Positions 17,149 to 30,989 of a stretch of DNA of 64,000 nt are shown one piece after another. How positions within the stretch are numbered: position 1 is the stretch's first letter; the number at the start of each line of letters is the position of its first letter. Origin of the DNA: Blastomonas aquatica (GTDB taxonomy: Bacteria > Pseudomonadota > Alphaproteobacteria > Sphingomonadales > Sphingomonadaceae). The DNA lies in NCBI RefSeq assembly GCF_014639875.1, contig NZ_BMGD01000001.1:558001-622000 (forward strand), written 5' to 3'. A model generated the notes under the pieces. That model saw nothing but the letters and a program-made list of their open reading frames with translations. It searched no databases and had not been told where the DNA came from. The translations under genes and the position numbers were made by a program.

Positions 17149-17336
17149 CTTTCCGCGCCCATAGCATGGCCCAAAGCCATGGTTCGTATTGGGACACTGC
17201 AGGGTGCGCGCGTGTCAAAAATTTGGCGTAAACTGTCACCTTGGGTGACGGCTTTACACATCGTTAACCAATTACCCCTAAATCGTTAACCATAGGCGGT
17301 TGCGGCCGTCACGGAATGAATGCGGGGGCAAATCAC

Positions 17337-18395
17337 ATGGAATCGCTGGACGGCTTGGCAATGGCAGACCTGATCGTGGGCAACAGCACCGCGATCCGCG
17401 AAATTCGTGGGCTGGTGCGTTTTGCCGCGCAGACCCGTGCTTCCGTTCTGATCACTGGCCCATCGGGCACCGGCAAGGAACTGGTCGCCCACGCGCTGCA
17501 CCGCGCTTCAACGCGGGCGGCTGCCCCGTTCATCGCGGTCAACAGCGGCGCGATCCCGCGCGAGCTGATCGAATCGGAACTGTTCGGGCATGAAAAGGGC
17601 AGCTTCACCGGCGCAATGGCGCGCCGGATCGGTCATTTCGAAGCCGCCAACGCAGGAACACTGTTCCTTGACGAAATCGGCGAGATGCCGCTCGACATGC
17701 AGGTCCGCCTGCTGCGCGTGCTCGAAGACCAGAAGGTCCGCCGCATCGGCAGCAACGATGATGTCCGCGTCGACGTCCGCCTGATTGCTGCGACCCACCA
17801 GTGCCTTGAGAGCGCGATCACCCATGGCCGCTTCCGCGCTGACCTTTTTTACCGCCTCAACGTCCTACCGATCGAACTGCCCGCACTTGCCGACCGGATC
17901 GAGGACGTGCCCATGCTGATCCAGCATTTCCTGTCGCGCGGTTTTGCGAGCGACAACCCTCCGGTGTTCACCGACAAGGCGCTCGCCCTGCTGATGGCGC
18001 ACGACTGGCCGGGCAATGTCCGCGAGCTCAAGAACCTGGTCGAGCGCGCTGCCGTGTTCTTCCGCGGTATGGAAGTGGGCGTTGACCAGATGACGATGCT
18101 GCTGCGCCCCTCGCGATCAGCAAGGGCCGCGGCCGTTGCGGCGCCCGCTGCGGTCGAGTTGCCCGAAAATGTGGTTGCGATACCGACCCCGATGGCCGCA
18201 CCCCCGCGCTTTTCCCGCCCGATGGACCTGCGTGAGCACCTGCAGAACGAAGAAAAGCGCGTCCTGATCGAAGCACTCGCATCAACCGGCGGCGTTGTTT
18301 CCGCCGCCGCCCGCCTCGTCATGCTGCAGCGCACGACCTTTGTCGAAAAGATGAAGCGCTACCAGATCGCCCGAGATGTCGCGTTGAGCGCCTGA
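17337..18395 (+). CDS. Sigma-54-dependent transcriptional activator without receiver domain
   Basis: 352 residues: an AAA+ sigma-54 interaction domain followed by a Fis-type HTH. Walker A is GPSGTGKE (41-48). The sigma-54 contact loop reads GSFTGA (88-93) where GAFTGA is usual. Walker B is [11 protein letters not shown], with [11 protein letters not shown] after it, and the C-terminal helix-turn-helix ends [13 protein letters not shown], like FlbD-type regulators. There is no N-terminal sensory or response-regulator domain, so activity is probably set by expression or a partner. ATG 17337 has GGGGG upstream; 17316 is an alternative. Orphan gene. Sigma-54-type promoter sequence occurs in this window at 60924. 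Confidence 0.88.
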   Translation: MESLDGLAMADLIVGNSTAIREIRGLVRFAAQTRASVLITGPSGTGKELVAHALHRASTRAAAPFIAVNSGAIPRELIESELFGHEKGSFTGAMARRIGHFEAANAGTLFLDEIGEMPLDMQVRLLRVLEDQKVRRIGSNDDVRVDVRLIAATHQCLESAITHGRFRADLFYRLNVLPIELPALADRIEDVPMLIQHFLSRGFASDNPPVFTDKALALLMAHDWPGNVRELKNLVERAAVFFRGMEVGVDQMTMLLRPSRSARAAAVAAPAAVELPENVVAIPTPMAAPPRFSRPMDLREHLQNEEKRVLIEALASTGGVVSAAARLVMLQRTTFVEKMKRYQIARDVALSA

Positions 18396-18405
18396 GGGCA
18401 ACCTT

Positions 18406-18430
18406 CTCCCCTCCCGCTGGGGGAGGGGAG
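18406..18430. terminator. Palindrome between converging genes
   Basis: CTCCCCTCCC-GCTGG-GGGAGGGGAG is a nearly perfect hairpin in the 42-base gap between the sigma-54 activator stop and the GST stop. It lacks a clear T-run, so it may be a repeat remnant rather than a true intrinsic terminator. Confidence 0.5.
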
Positions 18431-18437
18431 ATATTGA

Positions 18438-19109
18438 TCAAAAATCCGCCTCTTCATAATGCGAGGGTGGCTTGATCACTTCCATCCGTTCGGCCAGCAA
18501 CGGACGAAAGGAAGGCCGGGATTTGAACTTTCGATACCAGTCAGCCGTCTGGGCGTGCGCCAGCCAGTCGATTCCCCCCAGATAATCCGCGATCGAGATA
18601 TGCGCCGCAGCGGAAAGATCCGCCAGGCTCATCGTTGCTCCGCCGATCCACGCGTTATGATCAAGCAGATAGTCGATGTAATCGAGGTGCGTGTTGGCCA
18701 GCCGCATCGCCTCGCGCAGCACCCGGCCGTCGGGCGGCTGGCGATAGATCAGCCGCTTGCGCATCCGCTCGTGCATCAGCGGGGCCACGACATCTCCGAA
18801 GAACTGCTCGTCGAACCAAGCGACCAACCGCCGGATTTCGGCGCGGTTATCGGCAGAGCCGTTGATCATGGGGTTCTTCTCGACGGTTTCCTCGAAATAC
18901 TCGCAGATCGCCCAACTGTCGCACAACGTCTGGCCACGATCGCGATGCCGCATCACCGGTGTGCGCCCAGCAGGGTTCATGTCGAGAAACTCGTCGCGCT
19001 GCTCCCAGGGTGATTCGCGCACCAGCTCATAGCCAACGCCCTTTTCTCCCAGAAGCAGGCGGACTTTTCGCGAAAACGGACACAAAGGAAACTGGAACAA
19101 CTGCCACAT
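18438..19109 (-). CDS. Glutathione S-transferase family protein
   Basis: About 223 residues with an N-terminal thioredoxin-like domain (WQLFQFPLCPFSRKVRLLL; CPFS at the active-site position), NPAGRTPVMRHRD with the cis-Pro region, DSWAICEYFEE, and a helical C-terminal domain with DLSAAAHISIADYL. The Cys at the active site suggests a beta- or omega-like thiol-transfer GST rather than a classical detoxifying one. Substrate unknown. ATG 19109 or 19121 could be the start. It converges with the sigma-54 activator. Confidence 0.85.
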   Translation of the reverse strand: MWQLFQFPLCPFSRKVRLLLGEKGVGYELVRESPWEQRDEFLDMNPAGRTPVMRHRDRGQTLCDSWAICEYFEETVEKNPMINGSADNRAEIRRLVAWFDEQFFGDVVAPLMHERMRKRLIYRQPPDGRVLREAMRLANTHLDYIDYLLDHNAWIGGATMSLADLSAAAHISIADYLGGIDWLAHAQTADWYRKFKSRPSFRPLLAERMEVIKPPSHYEEADF

Positions 19110-19290
19110 GCCATTATCCATGCCCCAGCAACGGGCAGGCGTCCACCGCCGCGAACGGAGCGCCTCCGATTTTACCGGTGGAAAGGAACCGGCACCCAGC
19201 CTGCGGGGGCGATTCGTCCGAACCTGAACAGATTGTCATTTTATTACGATAAGCCGCAGCAATATATCGACGGACAGCATCTTTCGTTCA

Positions 19291-19346
19291 GGTTAGAGTC
19301 CGGCTCCGGGGTCTAACCGGGAGGGCCGTCGGCGTTAAAACCGACG
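19291..19346 (+). promoter_or_regulatory. Two leader hairpins before outer-membrane protein gene
   Basis: GGTTAGA (19291-19297) pairs with TCTAACC (19312-19318). CGTCGG (19327-19332) pairs with CCGACG (19341-19346). Both lie in the untranslated region just before ATG 19366. They could protect the mRNA or mask sRNA contacts, as seen for many outer-membrane protein mRNAs; the role here is inferred. Confidence 0.55.
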
Positions 19347-19365
19347 TCCAACGAAGGACACAAAA

Positions 19366-19902
19366 ATGAAAACACTGACCCCCATTCGGTTCGCAACCTT
19401 TGCAGCTTTTGTCGCTGCACCCTTTGCCCTCTCCGCGCCTGTCATGGCGCAGGAAGCTGCTGGACCCGAAGTCTATATCGGCGCGCAGGGCGGCTATCAC
19501 GATCTGGGCGACAACCCGCTCGGCAAGGATGGCAGCCCGATTTACGGTCTGTTCGCTGGTGTCGACGTTCCCGTCGGCCCTCTGGTCGCCGGTGTGGAAG
19601 GTAACTTCCACCTTGGCTCGGGCATCATCGACCGCGAATATGGCGCGACCGGCAAGATCGGCGTGCGCGTCGGCGACAGCGGCCAGATCTTTGCCCGCGG
19701 CGGTTATCAGTGGGTCGATGTCAACGTCCGCAAGGCGGTTGGCGTTAATGCCCCGGCTGGCTTCGATGACACCCGTGGCGACTATCTCGTCGGAATCGGT
19801 GCCCAGTACAAGATCGGCACCAACACCGCGCTGCGCGTCACGGCTGACACGCTGGGCTTCGACACCACCCGCGTCACCGGTGGCCTCGCGTTCAACTTCT
19901 GA
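19366..19902 (+). CDS. Small outer-membrane beta-barrel protein (opacity/OmpA-like porin type)
   Basis: 178 residues. A Sec signal peptide ends near VMAQEAAG, followed by alternating amphipathic strands (VYIGAQGGYHDLG, GPLVAGVEGNFHLG, GQIFARGGYQWVDV, YLVGIGAQYKIG) and a C-terminal aromatic residue (GGLAFNF), which is the outer-membrane insertion signal. This fits a small eight-stranded barrel. No peptidoglycan-binding domain is present. Function is unknown. A stable leader and a strong terminator suggest high, independent expression. Confidence 0.82.
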   Translation: MKTLTPIRFATFAAFVAAPFALSAPVMAQEAAGPEVYIGAQGGYHDLGDNPLGKDGSPIYGLFAGVDVPVGPLVAGVEGNFHLGSGIIDREYGATGKIGVRVGDSGQIFARGGYQWVDVNVRKAVGVNAPAGFDDTRGDYLVGIGAQYKIGTNTALRVTADTLGFDTTRVTGGLAFNF

Positions 19903-19951
19903 ACGACGACCGGCTAAGGCCTATTGGCTGAGTAACATCGGCTAAAACGGA

Positions 19952-19997
19952 CCCCGCCTGCGACCCTTCCCCAAGGTTGCAGGCGGGGTTTTGTTTT
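19952..19997 (+). terminator. Intrinsic terminator after outer-membrane protein gene
   Basis: CCCCGCCTGC (19952-19961) pairs perfectly with GCAGGCGGGG (19979-19988) and is followed by TTTTGTTTTT. It lies 50 bases after the stop and just before the convergent gltB stop. Confidence 0.93.
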
Positions 19998-20013
19998 TAT
20001 GAAGCGGCGCGTT

Positions 20014-24537
<4,524 letters not shown>

Positions 24538-24604
24538 CGTTCGTGTCTTTCTTCTCGGGCGTCCGGAGCTTTTGCTGCTCCCGGTCCGCCCGGTCATGTC
24601 TGCC

Positions 24605-26122
24605 TCAGGCTGCGATCATCTGTGCGGTGCGTGCCTTGGCTTTCAGATACTTGTGCATATGCTCGGCGACATCGCGGCCATCGCGGATCGCCCAGACCAC
24701 CAGCGATGCTCCGCGCACGATATCGCCTGCGGCAAACACGCCATCGAGACTGGTCATCATCGACTGATGGTCGACCCGAAGCGTGCCCCAGCGGTTGACC
24801 GAGAGATCGTCGCAGCCGAATGCGCCTGGCAGATCTTCGGGGTCGAAGCCCAAAGCCTTGATCACCAGATCGGCGGGGACCGAAAAGTCGCTATCGGGAT
24901 CGGGCTCGGGTGCGCTGCGTCCCGAGGCATCGGGCGCGCCCAACCGCATCCGGCTGGCGCGAACGGCGCGGGCGTGCGGCGTGCCTTCGACCGCGACGGG
25001 ACCCGAGAGCCAGACGAACTCGACGCCCTCTTCCTCGGCATTGAGCACTTCGCGCTGCGATCCGGGCATGTTGATCCGGTCGCGCCGGTAGAGGCATTTG
25101 ACCGACGCCGCGCCCTGGCGGACGGCGGTGCGAACGCAGTCCATCGCGGTATCGCCGCCGCCGATCACGACGACATTCTTGCCTTGCGCATTGAGCGCAC
25201 CGCTGTCGAAATCGGGCACCTCATCGCCAAAGCCCTTGCGGTTTGAGGCGACGAGAAAATCGAGCGCAGGCACCACGCCATCGGCACCGATGCCGGGCAC
25301 CTTGATGTCGCGCGCCTTGTACACCCCGGTGGCGATCAGGATCGCGTCGTGCTTGTCGCGCAGATCTTCCATGCTCGCGTCGCGGCCGACATCGAATCCG
25401 GTGTGGAACACGATCCCTGCGTCCTCGAGCCTTTTAACGCGGCGCATGACCACGTCCTTTTCGAGCTTGAACCCGGGGATGCCATAGGTCAGCAACCCGC
25501 CGGCGCGATCATAGCGGTCATAGACATGGACGTCATAGCCGCCCATGCGCAGATATTCCGCCGCCGTCAGCCCTGCGGGGCCCGCCCCGATGATGCCGAC
25601 CGACTGGCCGCGCGAACGCCCGACCGCGACCGGCTCGACCCAGCCCTGCTCCCAGGCGGTATCGGTGATGTACTTTTCAACCGAGCCGATGGTGACTGCG
25701 CCATGGCCGGAAAATTCGATCACGCAATTGCCCTCGCACAGCCGGTCCTGCGGGCAGATGCGGCCGCAGATTTCGGGCATGGTCGAGGTGAGGTTCGACA
25801 TTTCGTACGCCTCGCGCAACCGGCCCTCGGCGGTCAGCCGCAGCCAGTCGGGGATATGGTTGTGCAACGGGCAGTGCGTCGAGCAATACGGCACGCCGCA
25901 TTGCGAGCAGCGCGCCGACTGGGCCTGCGCGGCCTTGCCATCCAAGCGATCGGAAATCTCGTCAAAGTCTTCGGCGCGGGCGCCGGCGTCACGCTTGGGC
26001 GGATACGACTGGCCCAGATCGACGAACTTGAGCATCGCCAGCTTCTCGGTCGCCATGGCAGCGCCCTGCGCCATCGTCTTATCTTGTCCGGGCGCGTGCC
26101 CGTGTTGCGGAATGTCAGCCAT
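24605..26122 (-). CDS. gltD: Glutamate synthase small subunit
   Basis: About 505 residues. The N-terminal region holds the two 4Fe-4S cysteine clusters (CSQCGVPYCSTHCPLHNHIP and CGRICPQDRLCEGNC). An FAD-binding motif (VGIIGAGPAGLTAAEYL) and an NADPH-binding motif (NVVVIGGGDTAMDC) follow. It passes electrons from NADPH to GltB. ATG 26122 is preceded by AGGTGGGGC; other Met codons lie further in. Here gltD precedes gltB, the reverse of the enteric order. Confidence 0.96.
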   Translation of the reverse strand: MADIPQHGHAPGQDKTMAQGAAMATEKLAMLKFVDLGQSYPPKRDAGARAEDFDEISDRLDGKAAQAQSARCSQCGVPYCSTHCPLHNHIPDWLRLTAEGRLREAYEMSNLTSTMPEICGRICPQDRLCEGNCVIEFSGHGAVTIGSVEKYITDTAWEQGWVEPVAVGRSRGQSVGIIGAGPAGLTAAEYLRMGGYDVHVYDRYDRAGGLLTYGIPGFKLEKDVVMRRVKRLEDAGIVFHTGFDVGRDASMEDLRDKHDAILIATGVYKARDIKVPGIGADGVVPALDFLVASNRKGFGDEVPDFDSGALNAQGKNVVVIGGGDTAMDCVRTAVRQGAASVKCLYRRDRINMPGSQREVLNAEEEGVEFVWLSGPVAVEGTPHARAVRASRMRLGAPDASGRSAPEPDPDSDFSVPADLVIKALGFDPEDLPGAFGCDDLSVNRWGTLRVDHQSMMTSLDGVFAAGDIVRGASLVVWAIRDGRDVAEHMHKYLKAKARTAQMIAA

Positions 26123-26419
26123 GCCCCACCTGTTGCGAAGATGTTCATACAGCGGCACAGGCATCAGCCCGCCGCGATTGCCGCAGCTTTAGGCCATCAC
26201 ACCACCAGAGTCACGCATTTTTATACCGGTAGGTAAGCGATGCATACCTATATTTCCGGAGCGATCTTTCCTTGTCGCACGCAGCGCCAGAGAGAAGAAT
26301 ATATACATATCAAACCGGTCCCTTTTTTCCCCGAGACAGCGTCCGTGCTTGCCATTAAACGCGGGCGCTCACCAAAACTGAGGCGACGGGCGACATCGGG
26401 CCACGTCATATGAAAGCTG
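26123..26419. promoter_or_regulatory. Divergent gltD/uppP intergenic region with palindrome
   Basis: About 300 bases with no gene, relatively AT-rich (for example 26261-26330), and it must hold both promoters. TAGGTA (26230-26235) and TACCTA (26245-26250) form an inverted repeat with a 9-base spacer, the size of a TetR-like operator. The regulator is unknown. No RNA gene is seen. Confidence 0.4.
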
Positions 26420-27220
26420 ATGCGCATGGACTTTATCCAGATGTTGCTGATTGCCATCGTGCAGGGCGTCACCGAGTTCTTGCCGATATCCTCGTCGGGC
26501 CATCTGATCCTGCTTCCGGTTCTGACCGGCTATGAAGATCAAGGCCCGATGATCGATGTCGCGGTGCATGTCGGCTCGCTGCTGGCGATCATCACCTATT
26601 TCTTCCGCGATGTCTGGGGCCTGGCCCGGGGCGGGTTTGCGACCATCGGCATCGGAAAGGCTCCCGCAGAGCGCCGCCTGTTCTGGTTCATCATCCTGGG
26701 CACCATCCCTGCGGTAATGGTCGGGCTTTTTCTCAAGCAGGGGGATTATCTCGAGGGGTTCCGCTCGACCCAGCTCGTCGCCATCAACCTGATCATCTAC
26801 GGCGTGCTGCTGGGCATCGCCGACCGTCTGGGCCGCTCGGACCGCAGCTATGAGGACATGGGCCTCAAGGACGCGGTGATCGTCGGACTGGCGCAGGCGC
26901 TCGCGCTGGTCCCGGGAACATCACGCTCGGGCGTGACAATGACCGCCGCGCGCGTACTGGGCTTCGGCCGCGTCGAAGCGGCGCGTTTCTCGTTTCTGCT
27001 GTCGATCCCGGCGGTTGCGGGTGCGGGCGTGCTGATCGTTCCCGATCTGCTCGAGGCGGGGGGCAACATGGCGATCGAAGCACTGATTACCGGTGCACTG
27101 ACCTTCCTGGCAGCCTTTGGTACCATGGCATTCCTGATGCGCTTTCTGAAACGCGCGTCGATGATGGTGTTCGTGGTTTATCGCATCATCATGGGCGTGG
27201 CGCTGCTGATACTGTTCTGA
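26420..27220 (+). CDS. uppP: Undecaprenyl-diphosphatase
   Basis: A 266-residue polytopic inner-membrane phosphatase (BacA/UppP) that recycles the undecaprenyl carrier for peptidoglycan and confers bacitracin resistance. The first motif, IVQGVTEFLPISSSGHLIL, is near the N terminus and the second, ALVPGTSRSGVTMTAARVLG, near residue 155. About eight hydrophobic segments are visible. Start is ATG 26420 or 26426. Stand-alone gene of normal length. Confidence 0.95.
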   Translation: MRMDFIQMLLIAIVQGVTEFLPISSSGHLILLPVLTGYEDQGPMIDVAVHVGSLLAIITYFFRDVWGLARGGFATIGIGKAPAERRLFWFIILGTIPAVMVGLFLKQGDYLEGFRSTQLVAINLIIYGVLLGIADRLGRSDRSYEDMGLKDAVIVGLAQALALVPGTSRSGVTMTAARVLGFGRVEAARFSFLLSIPAVAGAGVLIVPDLLEAGGNMAIEALITGALTFLAAFGTMAFLMRFLKRASMMVFVVYRIIMGVALLILF

Positions 27221-27342
27221 AGGGCGCCCTCGCTTCATCATCGCCGGGCACGATCAGGTGCTGACATCCACGATCGCTTATGGCAGCATCACTGCCAATA
27301 GATAGGTGCCACAGCACCAGAGGATCAGGATGGAGGATGACG

Positions 27343-29286
27343 ATGAAGCGGATCTGGAAAACCGGCGTGATGGCGCTCGCGCTCGCGACCCCTATGGCAG
27401 CGCAGGCGCAGTTGACCGATGCCGAACGCGCCGCGGTGCTCGCCCGCCTGCCCGCCGATAACGGCAGCGACAGGGCAGATGCGACCCGCGGCAAGATCGC
27501 CGAAATCCCCGGCGGTCTGATCCGAACCCCCGATGGCACGACGGTGTGGGATGCCGGCGCGTTCGATTTTCTCAAGGCCGAAACCGCGCCTGCCAGTGTC
27601 CACCCTTCGTTATGGCGCCACGCCCAGCTCAACCATATCCATGGATTGTTCGAGATCGTTCCGGGCAAGATCTGGCAGGTGCGCGGCTATGACCTTGCGG
27701 TGATGACGATCATCGCTGGCAAGACCGGCTGGATCGTCATCGACCCATTGCTCACCGAAGAGGCCGCCGCTGCCGCGATGGCGCTGACCGAATCGAAAAT
27801 CGGCAAGCGCCCGATCTCCGCCGTGCTGTTCAGCCATAGCCATGCCGATCATTTCGGCGGTGTCGGCGGCATCATTTCCGCCGATGAGGTCAAAAAGCGC
27901 AAGATCCCCATCGTTGCGCCGCACGGCTTTGCCGAGGAAGCGGTCAGCGAGAACGTGCTCGCGGGCAACACGATGACGCGGCGCAGCGCGTACATGTTCG
28001 GGACCGCGCTGGCTCCAAGCGCTGAAGGGCGGGTCGACAACGGTCTGGGAACCGGGCTTTCGGTCGGCACCACCGGCTACCTTGCGCCCAACATGCTGAT
28101 CGGGCCGGAAGGCGGTCTCAAGACCATCGATGGCGTGCGGTTCGACTTCATGGATGCTGCCGGGACCGAGGCGCCCGCCGAATTCCTGTTCTATCTGCCC
28201 GATTTCAAGGTGCTGCACACCACCGAGGTTTCGGTCAAGACGCTGCACAACATCCTGACGCTGCGCGGCGCGCAGGTGCGCGATGCCTTGCGTTGGTCGA
28301 AGATCATCGACAACGCGCTAGTCAAATGGGGCGATGACGCCGAGATTCAGATCGCATCACACAACTGGCCGACCTGGGGCCAGCCGCGCGTTGCGGCCTA
28401 TCTGGAGAACCAGCGCGATGCCTATCGCTATGTCCACGACCGCACCTTGGGCCGCGCCAATGCGGGCATGACGCTGCACGAGGTCGCCGATGGCATCGCC
28501 GAACCATCCGCGCAGCAACAGACGTTCGCCTCGCGCGGCTATTACGGCACGGTCAACCACAACATGAAGGCGACCTATCAGCGCTATTTCGGCTGGTGGG
28601 ACGGGATACCGGCCAATTTCAACCCGGTGCCTCCGGTCGCAGCGGCCAAGGGCTATGTCGAGCTGGCCGGCGGCGCGGACGCGCTGCTCGCGGCGGGCCG
28701 GAAGGCGCAAGGCGCGGGCAACCACCGCTGGGCCGCCGAACTGCTCAACCATCTGGTATTTGCCGATCCCGCCAATGCCGCAGCCAAGGCGGCGCTGGCC
28801 GACAGCTATGAAGCCCTGGGCTTTGCCGCCGAATCCGCAGTGTGGCGCAATTACTATCTGGCAGGCGCGGCAACGTTGCGCGGCACCGAGCTGCCCCGGA
28901 GCGGCGCGAGCACCCAGAGCCGCAGCTTCATCAGCGCGATTCCGACGGCCGAGTTCTTCGATGCGCTGGCGACAAGGTTCGCCGCCGAGCGATCGGGGAA
29001 TATGCGGGCAAAGATCAACTTCATCCTGCCCGACACCAACGAGACGCTGGGGATCATCGTCAACGGCGATGTCGAGATCCCGCGCTACGGCGCGACACTC
29101 GCCAACGCCAACGCCACCGTCACATTGAACCGCAAGGATTTCGACGCCATCGTGCTCGGCGAGACTGATTTTCCGAAACTGATGCAATCAGGCGCGATGA
29201 AGATCGACGGCGATTCAGCGCTGTTCCTGCGCTGGCTGATGCTCCACCCGCCGTTCGACTCGGGCTTTGCGGTGGTGACGCCGTGA
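27343..29286 (+). CDS. Alkyl sulfatase-like metallo-beta-lactamase-fold hydrolase
   Basis: A 647-residue exported enzyme of the SdsA/BDS1 type III sulfatase family, which cleaves alkyl sulfates such as SDS to alcohol and sulfate. The signal peptide reads VMALALATPMAAQAQ. The zinc site SHSHADHFGG is at residues 164-172, and the family's NHIHGLFEIVPGKIWQVRGYDLA precedes it. After the MBL domain come the dimerisation region (SRGYYGTVNHNMKATYQRYFGWWDG) and an SCP2-like C-terminal domain. ATG 27343 has GGAGG six bases upstream. Stand-alone gene. Substrate by homology only. Confidence 0.88.
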   Translation: MKRIWKTGVMALALATPMAAQAQLTDAERAAVLARLPADNGSDRADATRGKIAEIPGGLIRTPDGTTVWDAGAFDFLKAETAPASVHPSLWRHAQLNHIHGLFEIVPGKIWQVRGYDLAVMTIIAGKTGWIVIDPLLTEEAAAAAMALTESKIGKRPISAVLFSHSHADHFGGVGGIISADEVKKRKIPIVAPHGFAEEAVSENVLAGNTMTRRSAYMFGTALAPSAEGRVDNGLGTGLSVGTTGYLAPNMLIGPEGGLKTIDGVRFDFMDAAGTEAPAEFLFYLPDFKVLHTTEVSVKTLHNILTLRGAQVRDALRWSKIIDNALVKWGDDAEIQIASHNWPTWGQPRVAAYLENQRDAYRYVHDRTLGRANAGMTLHEVADGIAEPSAQQQTFASRGYYGTVNHNMKATYQRYFGWWDGIPANFNPVPPVAAAKGYVELAGGADALLAAGRKAQGAGNHRWAAELLNHLVFADPANAAAKAALADSYEALGFAAESAVWRNYYLAGAATLRGTELPRSGASTQSRSFISAIPTAEFFDALATRFAAERSGNMRAKINFILPDTNETLGIIVNGDVEIPRYGATLANANATVTLNRKDFDAIVLGETDFPKLMQSGAMKIDGDSALFLRWLMLHPPFDSGFAVVTP

Positions 29287-29314
29287 GGATAGCCATCCGC
29301 GAGCCTACCCCATT

Positions 29315-29506
29315 CCCGTTCAGCCTGAGCCTGTCGAAGGCCCCGCGCTATGGGTTGCCAAACAATGCGATCGTTTTCCGGCGAAAGCCGGAATCCAGAG
29401 TGTTTACAGCAAAACGTCGCCCCTGGGCTCCGGCTTTCGCCGGAGAACGGCTTTACCTGTAGCTCGAACACGCGCGCGTGGCCTTCGACAGGCTCGGGCC
29501 GAGCGG
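29315..29506. repeat. Nested composite inverted repeat (second copy)
   Basis: Outer arms at 29315-29342 and 29480-29506 and inner arms at 29372-29392 and 29429-29449 reproduce the nested plan of 13217-13408 at the same total length. The outer arms differ at a few bases. Confidence 0.88.
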
Positions 29507-29535
29507 AGTTTGGGTACAGGAATGCAGGAGAACTC

Positions 29536-30189
29536 CTACCGCTCAAACCGGTCGATCACCCACGTCTCCGCCAGCGCGGCCTCGGTCCACTGCGCCATCC
29601 ATTCATGGCCCATCACCGCATCGCTATACGCCTGGGCAAAGCCGGGGAGCGTAAAGCCATAGGTTTCGAACCGGCTGATGACAGGCGCGAACATGATGTC
29701 GGCCGCGCCGAAGCTGCCGAACAGGAAAGGCCCGCCCCGCCCCCAGCGCGCGCGCGCCTCTGCCCACAAAGTCAGGATGCGCATCGCGTCCTGGTGCGCT
29801 TCGGGGCTGACCGGCACATCGGTATGCCGCGCGCGCATGTTCATGCTTAACTCGCGGCGCAGCGCCAGATAACCGCAATGCATTTCGGCGGCCATCGAAC
29901 GGGCAAGGCCGCAGGCGACCGGGTCCTTGGGCCAGAAACGGTCGCGGTGGGTCTTGTCCGCCAACCAGTCGATGATGGCGAGCGAATCCCACACCACCGC
30001 TTCGCCATCCCACAACACCGGAACCTTGCCGGCAGAGGGCTGAAATTCCTCGCGCTGACGGGTCTCGGCCCAGGCATCGTCATACAAGGGCACGACGATT
30101 TCTTCGAAGGGCAGGCCCGACTGTTTGCACGCCAGCCAGCCACGCAGCGACCAGCTCGAATAGTTCTTGTTGCCGATGTACAGTTTCAT
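29536..30189 (-). CDS. Glutathione S-transferase (YfcF/zeta-like)
   Basis: 217 residues. The N-terminal thioredoxin-fold half starts KLYIGNKNYSSWSLRGWLA, with the Ser-Ser-Trp-Ser active-site region typical of the GST subgroup that includes maleylacetoacetate isomerase-like enzymes. PSAGKVPVLWDGE (cis-Pro) and a helical C-terminal half with GAADIMFAPVISRF follow. ATG 30189 replaces a spurious extension. It lies downstream of engB on the same strand, separated by a type B repeat. Substrate unknown. Confidence 0.85.
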   Translation of the reverse strand: MKLYIGNKNYSSWSLRGWLACKQSGLPFEEIVVPLYDDAWAETRQREEFQPSAGKVPVLWDGEAVVWDSLAIIDWLADKTHRDRFWPKDPVACGLARSMAAEMHCGYLALRRELSMNMRARHTDVPVSPEAHQDAMRILTLWAEARARWGRGGPFLFGSFGAADIMFAPVISRFETYGFTLPGFAQAYSDAVMGHEWMAQWTEAALAETWVIDRFER

Positions 30190-30222
30190 AAGTGCCCCTC
30201 GTGATGCCACCGGAATTGCGTT

Positions 30223-30300
30223 CGTTCTCCGGCGCACGCCGGAGCCCATGAGTCAGATCACACTGCTGTCGCCCTAGGTTCCGGCTTTCGCCGGAAAACA
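30223..30300. repeat. Inverted repeat (type B inner module)
   Basis: Arms TTCTCCGGCGCACGCCGGAG and TTCCGGCTTTCGCCGGAAAA flank 38 bases. It lies between engB and the GST gene. Confidence 0.8.
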
Positions 30301-30316
30301 GCGTGTCTGACGGACC

Positions 30317-30976
30317 CTATTCGCTGATCGAATCCATCACGAAGCCGCGCAGTTCGTCAATCCCCATCCGCTTTTCGGACGAGGTGATGATGACGTCGGG
30401 GAAGGCGGCGGCGTGCTTGCGGGCTTCGGCGCGGGTGGCATCAGCGACCTTTTCCAGATCGCTTGCCTTGATCTTGTCGGCCTTGGTCAGCACCAGCCGA
30501 TAGCTGACGGCAGCTTCGTCGAGCATCTTCATGACGTCGAGATCGACTTCCTTGACCCCGTGGCGGCTGTCGATCAGCACCAAAGTGCGCTTGAGCACCG
30601 CGCGGCCGCGGAGATAGTCGTTGATCAGGAACCGCCATTTCTTGACGACATCCTTGGGCGCCTTGGCATAGCCATAGCCCGGCATATCAACCACGCGGAA
30701 GCGTACCGGATCGCCGACTTCGAAGAAGTTCAGCTCTTGCGTGCGGCCCGGGGTCACCGAGGTACGCGCGATCGCCCGCCTGCCGACCAGCGCGTTGAGC
30801 AGCGAGGACTTGCCGACGTTCGAACGCCCCGCAAACGCGATTTCGGGCACCGCAGGCGGCGGCAGGAATTCAAGCGCAGGGGCCGATTTGAGGAACGTCA
30901 CCGAGCCCGAGAACAGCCGGTTGGCTTCCTGTAGCAGCGGGTGGACTGCGGGCTTGGCTTCGTCATCCATGGTCAT
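30317..30976 (-). CDS. engB: Ribosome biogenesis GTP-binding protein EngB/YsxC
   Basis: About 219 residues. A small GTPase needed for late large-subunit assembly. G1 is GRSNVGKSSLLNAL, then SVTPGRTQELNFF (G2), VVDMPGYGYAKAP (G3), VLTKADKIK (G4) and ITSSEKRMG (G5). ATG 30976 is preferred because AAGGAA lies seven bases before it and an upstream ATG is inside a repeat. It is the last gene of the rpmH-rnpA-yidD-yidC-engB block, a conserved order in Alphaproteobacteria. Confidence 0.95.
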   Translation of the reverse strand: MTMDDEAKPAVHPLLQEANRLFSGSVTFLKSAPALEFLPPPAVPEIAFAGRSNVGKSSLLNALVGRRAIARTSVTPGRTQELNFFEVGDPVRFRVVDMPGYGYAKAPKDVVKKWRFLINDYLRGRAVLKRTLVLIDSRHGVKEVDLDVMKMLDEAAVSYRLVLTKADKIKASDLEKVADATRAEARKHAAAFPDVIITSSEKRMGIDELRGFVMDSISE

Positions 30977-30989
30977 CGTCCATTCCTTC

